Part shown: positions 15,483-20,145 of the stretch, one piece after another
Numbering within the stretch: position 1 is the first letter of the stretch
Layout of the letters: each line of letters begins with the position of its first letter
DNA from: Gammaproteobacteria bacterium
GTDB taxonomy: Bacteria; Pseudomonadota; Gammaproteobacteria; QOAV01
Reading direction: 5' to 3'
Length of the DNA: 20,145 nucleotides
NCBI GenBank assembly: GCA_027067235.1
Contig: JALXFQ010000176.1
Location: 1-20,145, forward strand
The notes under the pieces: generated by a model
What the model was told of the DNA's origin: nothing
What the model saw: the letters and a program-made list of their open reading frames with translations, nothing else
Database searches by the model: none
Position numbers and translations under genes: made by a program

Positions 15483-16082
15483 ATGAACGCCCGAGTAGAT
15501 ACCAAAGACCGCATCATCGAAGTCGCCAAACAGCGCTTTCATTCCCGCTCCTACGCCGACGTAGGCATCAAGGAGATTTGCGATGGCGCGAAAATCCAGA
15601 AAGGCAGTTTCTATCATTTCTTCCCGTCGAAGCAGGATCTGGTGCTGGCGGTAATCGAGGAATTTGCCAGGGACTGGGCGGATGGCTTCGTGGCGGAGGC
15701 GTTTGACCCTGATTTGCCGCCGATGGAGCGTATCGATACCTTGCTGGATGCGGCCTATTTCTGGCAAAAGTCGGTCAAGGATATACATGGCCGCATGCCC
15801 GGTTGCCTGTTTGGAAATCTTGCTCTGGAGGTCAGCACACAGGACGACATACTGCGCGCCAAGTTATTGGCGGTTTTCGAACAGGCCAAGGTGCGCTTTC
15901 GCGAGACGCTGGAACAGGCCGTCGCCGAAGGCAGTATCGCAGCGCTGGATGTGGAGAAAACAGCGGAGGCCATGCTGGCCTATCTGGAAGGCGTCATATT
16001 GCTGGCGAAGGCGCAGAACGACCCGGAGGTTATTTATCAGCTGGGTCCCGCCATTAAAACCATCCGTATTGAGAAGGGCTGA
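15483..16082 (+). CDS. TetR-family transcriptional repressor
   Basis: The 199-residue protein has a typical N-terminal TetR helix-turn-helix at about residues 8-56 (DRIIEVAKQRF, then IKEICDGAKIQKGSFYHFFPSKQDL). The C-terminal ligand domain includes GRMPGCLFGNLALEVS with Cys108. It probably represses itself and the tusA-dsrE2 genes, because three copies of one operator core lie before its own gene, downstream of it and before tusA. The operator form GACC-N4-GGTC resembles what I recall of the NemR box in E. coli, whose regulator senses reactive electrophiles through a cysteine; sensing of reactive sulfur through Cys108 is speculation. ATG 15483 is the domain start; the open frame further upstream runs through the hairpin element. 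No Shine-Dalgarno precedes the ATG, so the mRNA may be leaderless. Confidence 0.87.
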   Translation: MNARVDTKDRIIEVAKQRFHSRSYADVGIKEICDGAKIQKGSFYHFFPSKQDLVLAVIEEFARDWADGFVAEAFDPDLPPMERIDTLLDAAYFWQKSVKDIHGRMPGCLFGNLALEVSTQDDILRAKLLAVFEQAKVRFRETLEQAVAEGSIAALDVEKTAEAMLAYLEGVILLAKAQNDPEVIYQLGPAIKTIRIEKG

Positions 16083-16119
16083 AGCAATGTGTATCCCGGT
16101 CTTTTGTTTACCCGACGGC

Positions 16120-16135
16120 TTGACCGACCGGTCGG
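16120..16135. promoter_or_regulatory. TetR operator site 2
   Basis: The core TTGACCGACCGGTC (16120-16133) followed by GG gives the perfect palindrome CCGACCGGTCGG. It lies 37 bases after the TetR stop, and no gene starts directly downstream. The region 16083-16525 otherwise holds one repeat copy, a terminator and site 3. Confidence 0.65.
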
Positions 16136-16197
16136 CTCTTTTCGGAGTCCTCCCCTCGGAACGCTTATGGCTGAAAACCGGATTGAGCGGCCATTTG

Positions 16198-16272
16198 GCC
16201 GATAGTCCCCTCTCCCGAAACCGGGAAAGGGTTCAAAATCGAGCCGCCGCGCATAACAACACCCCTCACCCC
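16198..16272. repeat. CCCTCTCCC-type intergenic repeat, copy 1
   Basis: This stretch, from GCCGAT through CCCCTCTCCCGAAACCGGG to ACACCCCTCACCCC, closely matches 19333-19403 in the same orientation. The CTCTCCCG/CGGGAAAG hairpin is degraded here relative to copy 2. A second C-rich/G-rich pair, CCCCTCAAGGGG, follows at about 16329-16340. Confidence 0.65.
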
Positions 16273-16440
16273 ATCCCTCGGCTTTGGCTTCCTGCGTCTC
16301 CCTACCTCCTGCATCCATGCAGTCGTCTCCCCTCAAGGGGAGAGGGGGTAAAATGGCTATACCGCCTGAAGACATTGATTTTACTGATCCCCTGTTCCGA
16401 GACGATAAACCACCTGGCCTTTTCCACCCGTTTCCTCACC

Positions 16441-16481
16441 CGCCGGGTCGATGCCGCTGTCGGCTTTCCCGGCGTTTTTTT
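16441..16481 (+). terminator. Terminator upstream of tusA
   Basis: CGCCGGG (16441-16447) pairs with CCCGGCG (16468-16474), enclosing a small inner hairpin GCCG-CTGT-CGGC, and seven T follow (16475-16481). It insulates tusA from upstream transcription and leaves only about 35 bases for the tusA promoter. Confidence 0.7.
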
Positions 16482-16491
16482 GAATCTTGAC

Positions 16492-16505
16492 TTGACCGAC
16501 CGGTC
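16492..16505. promoter_or_regulatory. TetR operator site 3, before tusA
   Basis: The third exact copy of TTGACCGACCGGTC, followed by ATATAAC. It lies between the terminator and the AAGGAG ribosome site of tusA, so any tusA promoter must overlap it. TTGAAT (16480), TTGACT (16487) and TATAAC (16507) are promoter-like but do not have ideal spacing. Confidence 0.75.
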
Positions 16506-16525
16506 ATATAACTAAGGAGATGACT

Positions 16526-16777
16526 ATGAACACGACAACTGAACATTCACTGGATGCGCGCGGCTTGAACTGCCCGCTGCCGATTTTGCGGACGCGCAAG
16601 GCGCTGGCCGGTCTGGAAGACGGCGAGACTTTGCTCGTTATTTCCACTGATCCTGGCTCGGTGAAGGATATGGAATCTTTCTGCAACCAGACGGGTAACG
16701 AGTTGGTGGAAAACGCCAGCGTAAACGGCGAATTCCGTTTCACCATTCGTAAATCACAGGAGAAGCGTCATGGGTAA
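16526..16777 (+). CDS. tusA: TusA-type sulfur carrier protein
   Basis: The 83-residue cytoplasmic protein has the TusA signature LDARGLNCPLPILRTRKAL, with the sulfur-carrying Cys16 in the CPxP motif. TusA proteins accept a sulfane sulfur as a persulfide on this cysteine and pass it on, in tRNA thiolation or in dissimilatory sulfur metabolism. Here the gene is followed at once by dsrE2, the arrangement seen in sulfur-oxidising bacteria, which favours the latter use. AAGGAG at 16514-16519 is six bases before ATG 16526; the in-frame ATG at 16520 touches the ribosome site and is less likely. The 3' end overlaps dsrE2 by 8 bases. TetR operator site 3 lies directly upstream. Confidence 0.9.
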   Translation: MNTTTEHSLDARGLNCPLPILRTRKALAGLEDGETLLVISTDPGSVKDMESFCNQTGNELVENASVNGEFRFTIRKSQEKRHG

Positions 16778-17366
16778 ATCCGTAGACATCAGGACAGGCA
16801 TGAATCAGGACCTGTTCAATCAGTGGTTTGACGAGCGCATGGCCAAACGCGAGGCGGAACATACGCCGTCGATGACCATTATTGCCACCAAGGGTACGCT
16901 GGACATGGCCTACCCGCCGTTCATTCTGGCCTCTACCGCGGCGGCGCTGGGCTGGGACGTGGCGGTGTTTTTCACTTTTTACGGCCTGAATCTGCTGAAA
17001 AAAGACCTGGACCTGAAACTCAGTCCGCTGGGCAATCCGGCCATGCCGATGAAGCTGCCGGTGGGGCCGAAATGGCTGCAGGACACTGAGCTGAATATTC
17101 CCAACGCGCTGATGGCCACCATCCCCGGCTTCGAGAATCTCGCCAGCGGCCTGATGAAAAAGACCATGCGCGACAAGGGCGTTGCGTCCATCGCCGAGCT
17201 GCGCGAGCTTTGTGTCGAGGCGGAGGTGAAACTGGTGGCCTGTCAGATGACCGTCGATCTGTACGGCATGAAAAAGGATGATTTCATTAATGAAATCGAC
17301 GACTGGGTGGGCGCGGCCAGTTTTCTGCCGACGGCGCAGAAAGCGGACATCAGCCTGTTTATTTGA
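16770..17366 (+). CDS. dsrE2: DsrE2-type sulfurtransferase
   Basis: The 198-residue protein belongs to the DsrE/F-like superfamily. Visible features are the first strand TIIATKGTLDMAYPPFILASTAAALGW, the segment VAVFFTFYGLNLLKK, and the conserved VKLVACQMTVDLYG with Cys158, preceded by Cys148. DsrE2 proteins take part in TusA-dependent sulfane sulfur transfer, often next to tusA and a rhodanese; no rhodanese is in this window. ATG 16770 lies inside the tusA end, with AGGAG about eight bases upstream, so the two genes are translated together. At its 3' end it overlaps the convergent toroid-protein gene by 8 bases. Regulation should follow the TetR operator before tusA. Confidence 0.87.
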   Translation: MGKSVDIRTGMNQDLFNQWFDERMAKREAEHTPSMTIIATKGTLDMAYPPFILASTAAALGWDVAVFFTFYGLNLLKKDLDLKLSPLGNPAMPMKLPVGPKWLQDTELNIPNALMATIPGFENLASGLMKKTMRDKGVASIAELRELCVEAEVKLVACQMTVDLYGMKKDDFINEIDDWVGAASFLPTAQKADISLFI

Positions 17367-18648
17367 GCGGTTTTTGCGGCGCGGCTCGGGTCTCGATACG
17401 TTGCGCCGCGTAGCCAATCATGGCGTCCAGCGTGTGCTGAACGTAGTCGATGCGGATATTCGCCACTGCCGGGCCGCGCTGGAAGTTGTCCTCAAGGCGC
17501 GGGAAAATCGGCATGCCGCCGTTCAGCGCGCCGCTGGTGATCTGTGAGCGCAGCAGGAAATCCATGGCGCAGTCCGCCGCTGTTTGCAGCCGCGCTATCA
17601 GCGGCGCATAGCCATTGGGCAATATCCTGAGCGCCGCCAGCACGCCTTCCAGGTTCATGGCTGTCGGCACGGTTCGTCCCCCGGCTTCCAGCGCGCCCGC
17701 GGTAACGGGCGTCTGTTCGCGCGGCAGGTCCGAGAGTATCGCGCGGGCGATCAGGGCGGCGTGACGGATGATTTTCTTCGTCTGCTCCCTGCTCACCCGT
17801 TGCGGCCATTTCTTTAACAGCATGGCGCTGGCGATCAGCGCCCAGTTGTCTTTTTCAACCTTGTCCGGCGCGGCACGGGCGCGGCTGTCGGCCAGATAGG
17901 TCAGCGCCCGCACGGCGGCGGACAACCACACCGGGTTCGGGTCCTGCTGGTACAGCATCAGCAATCCCAGCGCTGCTTCGCCGGGGTAATACAGCAGGTC
18001 ATGCCCATGGCGCGACGGACTCAGCGCCGGTAGATAGCGCGAAAAGAAACGGCCATCTGGCTCCTGCATGAAGACGATGAAATGACCCAGCCGCCGCGCG
18101 ATTGCCATTTTACGGCTGTCCCCCTCGCCTTTGCCCTGGTGTGGCCGAACCTTTTCCACTGACATCAACGCCACCAGGCCCAGGCCTACGCCGCCCAGTT
18201 TCGCCACCAGCGGGTAGGACGGAATGCCGGTCATTTTCTGGTCTGACCAGACCACCAGCATGTCGTTATGGCCCGCTCGGGATTCAGGCAGGGGCGCAAT
18301 GCAGCAATCCGTCAGGAAGCGCGCCGCGCGCTGCATCGGTTCACGCACGCTGTTGTCGCCCGACAGCCCGTAATACAGACCCAGCGCATAAATCGCCCCG
18401 GCGTGGCGCAACAGATTATAGGAAGCGTGAGCGGGTTTGGCGGAAGGATCGAAGTAGCGACGATACGTAAATCGGCCATTGCGGTGCAGTGAATCCAGCA
18501 AATACCCCACGCTGCGATGAATGCCAGCCTGAACGCTTGGGAGCGTTGGCGCGGTGCAGGTTTCGGCGCTCCAGGCCGCGCTGGCGCTGGTCAGAGCCGA
18601 CATCAGCAGCAAAATCATCGCAGCGGTAATGTGTTTGTCTGGTTTCAT
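17359..18648 (-). CDS. Exported alpha-toroid (glycosidase-like) protein, unknown
   Basis: The 429-residue protein has a Sec-type signal peptide (AAMILLLMSALTSASA, cleavage near residues 24-28). The mature part has repeating helix pairs with motifs such as GRFTYRRY, YNLLRHAGAIYALGLYYG, PLVAKLGGVGLGLVALMS, DGRFFSRYLPA, YYPGEAALGLLMLYQ and DNWALIASAMLL. This pattern recalls six-hairpin glycosidase-like or other alpha/alpha-toroid proteins, but no catalytic residues can be assigned. ATG 18648 has GGAGC just upstream and begins the signal peptide; an extension to 18738 would bury it. It is convergent with dsrE2 (8-base overlap) and divergent from the DUF992 gene. No TetR operator is near its start, so co-regulation with tusA is not supported. 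Confidence 0.65.
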   Translation of the reverse strand: MKPDKHITAAMILLLMSALTSASAAWSAETCTAPTLPSVQAGIHRSVGYLLDSLHRNGRFTYRRYFDPSAKPAHASYNLLRHAGAIYALGLYYGLSGDNSVREPMQRAARFLTDCCIAPLPESRAGHNDMLVVWSDQKMTGIPSYPLVAKLGGVGLGLVALMSVEKVRPHQGKGEGDSRKMAIARRLGHFIVFMQEPDGRFFSRYLPALSPSRHGHDLLYYPGEAALGLLMLYQQDPNPVWLSAAVRALTYLADSRARAAPDKVEKDNWALIASAMLLKKWPQRVSREQTKKIIRHAALIARAILSDLPREQTPVTAGALEAGGRTVPTAMNLEGVLAALRILPNGYAPLIARLQTAADCAMDFLLRSQITSGALNGGMPIFPRLEDNFQRGPAVANIRIDYVQHTLDAMIGYAAQRIETRAAPQKPLK

Positions 18649-18779
18649 TTTGCTCCATTCGTTTGAAAGAATGTTACGAAGCGGCGGGTCTATGTCCTTG
18701 AGAACACGGAAACGCGAACCGGCGTGACGCGCAACCAAACCAACGATACAGCAAAGCGCCCCTGACAGGAGGATATATC

Positions 18780-19328
18780 ATGAAACTGTTAAAACCATTA
18801 CGTTTGGTCAAACCATTGAGCCCGGTAACGCCATTAAATCTGGTAACGCCATTGAGTCTGGCCGCGATGATTTCACTGGGCGCGTTCGCCCCGTCAACGT
18901 CTTTCGGCGCGGGCGGCGTGGAGCTCGGCGTACTGACCTGCAGCCGCATTGCCGGGACGCATACCAGCTGGGTGGTTCATTCGTCGGTAAAAATGAACTG
19001 CGTATATGACCACGTGGGCGGCAAAGAGGACTATGACGGCAAGACCGGCATCGGCCTGGGGCTGGACCTGAACTGGAAAAAACAGGAGCACATTGCCTTT
19101 ACCGTGCTGGGCGGGTCGTCTGATATAGCGCCGGCAGCTTATTCGCTGGCTGGCGACTATGTGGGCGCTAAAGCCTCGGCCAGCGTTGGCGTCGGTGTTG
19201 GCGCGGCGGTGCTGGTAGGCGGCGGCGACAAAAACATCTCGCTGGTTCCCATCGCGCTGGAAGGTAATACCGGTCTGGGAGCGGCGGCCGGCATTGGCTA
19301 CATTTCCCTGAAACCGGCGGAAATATAA
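18780..19328 (+). CDS. Exported DUF992 family protein
   Basis: The 182-residue protein shows the DUF992 pattern: GVELGVLTCSRIAG, SSVKMNCVYDHVGGKEDYDGKTGIGLGLDL, then SLAGDYVGAKASASVGVGVGAAVLVGGGDKNISLVPIALEGNTGLGAAAGIGYISL. The family is mostly known from alphaproteobacteria and has no assigned function; the Gly-rich beta-like body and two cysteines suit a small periplasmic or surface protein. The signal peptide is odd: its n-region consists of four 6-residue repeats encoded by an 18-bp tandem repeat, before the hydrophobic SLAAMISLGAFA. AGGAGG lies about eight bases before ATG 18780, a very good ribosome site. It is divergent from the toroid-protein gene (131 bases between starts) and converges on the persulfide dioxygenase gene. 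Confidence 0.8.
   Translation: MKLLKPLRLVKPLSPVTPLNLVTPLSLAAMISLGAFAPSTSFGAGGVELGVLTCSRIAGTHTSWVVHSSVKMNCVYDHVGGKEDYDGKTGIGLGLDLNWKKQEHIAFTVLGGSSDIAPAAYSLAGDYVGAKASASVGVGVGAAVLVGGGDKNISLVPIALEGNTGLGAAAGIGYISLKPAEI
18795..18866 (+). repeat. Four 18-bp tandem repeats in the DUF992 signal peptide
   Basis: Units begin at 18795, 18813, 18831 and 18849, each starting CCATT and encoding PLRLVK, PLSPVT, PLNLVT and PLSLAA. The units are diverged, but units 2 to 4 are clearly similar (for example GGTAACG ends units 2 and 3). The period is a multiple of three, so copy-number changes would keep the frame. Confidence 0.8.
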
Positions 19329-19332
19329 CGTA

Positions 19333-19403
19333 GCCGATTTTCCCCTCTCCCGAAACCGGGAGAGGATTCAAAATCAGGCCGCCGTACATAACACCCCTCT
19401 CCC
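19333..19403. repeat. CCCTCTCCC-type intergenic repeat, copy 2
   Basis: This matches copy 1 at 16198-16272 over about 70 bases with scattered changes and a 3-base length difference. It contains a perfect 9-bp stem, CCTCTCCCG/CGGGAGAGG (19344-19352 with 19357-19365), around an AAAC loop. It lies just after the DUF992 stop and may act as a transcript end or barrier there. Confidence 0.7.
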
Positions 19404-19420
19404 TCCCGGGGGCGAGGGAT

Positions 19421-19451
19421 TAAAACAAGCGCGCAGCACACCACCCGCGCT
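19421..19451 (-). terminator. Terminator of the persulfide dioxygenase gene
   Basis: Read leftward, AGCGCG (19451-19446) pairs with CGCGCT (19433-19428) around a 12-base loop, and TGTTTTA follows. It begins 20 bases after the stop codon. Confidence 0.5.
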
Positions 19452-19470
19452 GGTTTAATCTTGTGCCGGA

Positions 19471-20145
19471 TCAGGCGGCTCTGCCGCAGGCAAGATTGCC
19501 GGGCACGGCTTCGTCGATGCGCGCCGGTTTTGGCAAATCCAGGGCCTCCATGATCGCAATGTACTCTTGCCGTGTCTTGCCGCCGATGCGCGGGTTCCAG
19601 CGTTTCTCCTCGCCGATGGTCGAGCGGGTAAAACCACGGTAGTCATGGCCCGGATAAACCACCGTATCATCGGTCAGCGCAAACAGCTTGCCGGTAATGG
19701 AATCATATGACGCGCTGGCGTCGCCGGACTGGAAGTCGGTGCGCCCGGTGCCGCGTATCAGCAGCGTATCGCCGGTGAATACCGCGCCGTCCACCAGATA
19801 GCTGATGTCGGTATTGGTATGACCCGGCGTGTACAACACCCGTATCACCAGATCGCCGAGGCGTACTTCATCGCCGTCGTCTATCAGCTGATCGGCGCAC
19901 TGGCTGCCGCTGTTTTTGTGCACCAGCACCTTCGCGCCGGTTTTACGCCGCAATGCGTCGGAACCGGTAACATGATCGGCGTGGATATGCGTTTCCAGTA
20001 TGTAGCGCAAATCCAGGCCCAGCTCGTTTATCAGCTGCGCATCGCGCTCGACCTGCTCGCGCACGGAGTCAATCAGCGCGGCTTCGCGGCTGAGCTCGTC
20101 CCACAGCAGATAGGTGTATGTGCTGGTGTCTCTGTCAAAAAGTTG
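19471..20145 (-). CDS. ETHE1-type persulfide dioxygenase (5' end outside window)
   Basis: The reading frame is open to the window edge, so the start is missing; the first visible codons give QLFDRDTSTYTYLL, close to the N-terminus of the family, so only a few residues are absent. Metallo-beta-lactamase-fold iron ligands are visible: THIHADHVTG (HxHxDH), TPGHT, TGDTLLIRGTGRTDF and YPGHDYRG. ETHE1-type enzymes are cytoplasmic in bacteria and oxidise glutathione persulfide with O2 to sulfite and glutathione. The GTGRTDF stretch and the single iron-binding set separate it from glyoxalase II. Its presence near tusA-dsrE2 supports a shared role in sulfane sulfur handling, although it is on the other strand and its promoter is not in the window. 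The stop is TGA or TAA-type at 19471-19473, followed by a terminator. Confidence 0.9.
   Translation of the reverse strand, partial: QLFDRDTSTYTYLLWDELSREAALIDSVREQVERDAQLINELGLDLRYILETHIHADHVTGSDALRRKTGAKVLVHKNSGSQCADQLIDDGDEVRLGDLVIRVLYTPGHTNTDISYLVDGAVFTGDTLLIRGTGRTDFQSGDASASYDSITGKLFALTDDTVVYPGHDYRGFTRSTIGEEKRWNPRIGGKTRQEYIAIMEALDLPKPARIDEAVPGNLACGRAA

Noticed and set aside
1..20145. CRISPR array, tRNA, rRNA, insertion sequence transposase
   Set aside because: No regularly spaced repeats of CRISPR type, no cloverleaf or rRNA sequence and no transposase motifs were found anywhere in the window.

Overview
The window looks like a piece of a gammaproteobacterial chromosome. The recognisable genes (CcoI-type copper ATPase, DUF2058, DUF2288, a PurT remnant, TusA/DsrE2) are of that type, and most of the sequence is moderately GC-rich with dense coding on both strands. 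All family calls come from motifs read by eye and remembered families; no database was searched.

Layout. (1) 1-5280: the 3' end of a class I cytochrome c gene, a strong terminator, ccoI (copper-pumping P-type ATPase for cbb3 oxidase assembly), then a secreted seven-haem cytochrome c with its own promoter and terminator. This is a respiratory, electron-transfer block. (2) 5455-10616: a patatin-like phospholipase, then a tight two-gene operon for exported DUF1800 and DUF1501 proteins; the DUF1501 protein has a Tat signal and a thrombospondin type 3-like calcium-binding tail. (3) 10659-12019: a leftward DUF2058 / purT remnant / DUF2288 operon, in which purT has lost about 350 codons so that its first ~20 and last ~20 codons are joined in frame, and a divergent small membrane protein gene. 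(4) About 12020-14480: an AT-richer, probably acquired segment read leftward. It holds an orphan ParA-type ATPase with a near-consensus promoter covered by symmetric operator-like sequences, a 38-residue very basic protein bracketed by 21-bp inverted repeats, and a PIN-domain protein. (5) 14788-15375: a 588-bp non-coding element with 19-bp terminal inverted repeats, packed with hairpins. (6) 15447-20145: a sulfur-transfer block with a TetR regulator, three identical 14-bp operator cores, tusA-dsrE2, an exported toroid-like protein, a DUF992 protein with an 18-bp tandem repeat in its signal peptide, and the 3' part of an ETHE1-type persulfide dioxygenase gene. Two copies of a CCCTCTCCC-type intergenic repeat flank much of it.

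How the genes may work together. TusA and DsrE2 relay sulfane sulfur between proteins, and the persulfide dioxygenase oxidises glutathione persulfide to sulfite, so block 6 reads as sulfane-sulfur handling under a self-repressing TetR. Block 4 is the best candidate for an undescribed small system: three same-strand genes, none obviously housekeeping, with unusually elaborate control sequences. The most secure unusual observations are the purT internal deletion, the triple TetR operator, the parA promoter/operator, and the 588-bp hairpin element.
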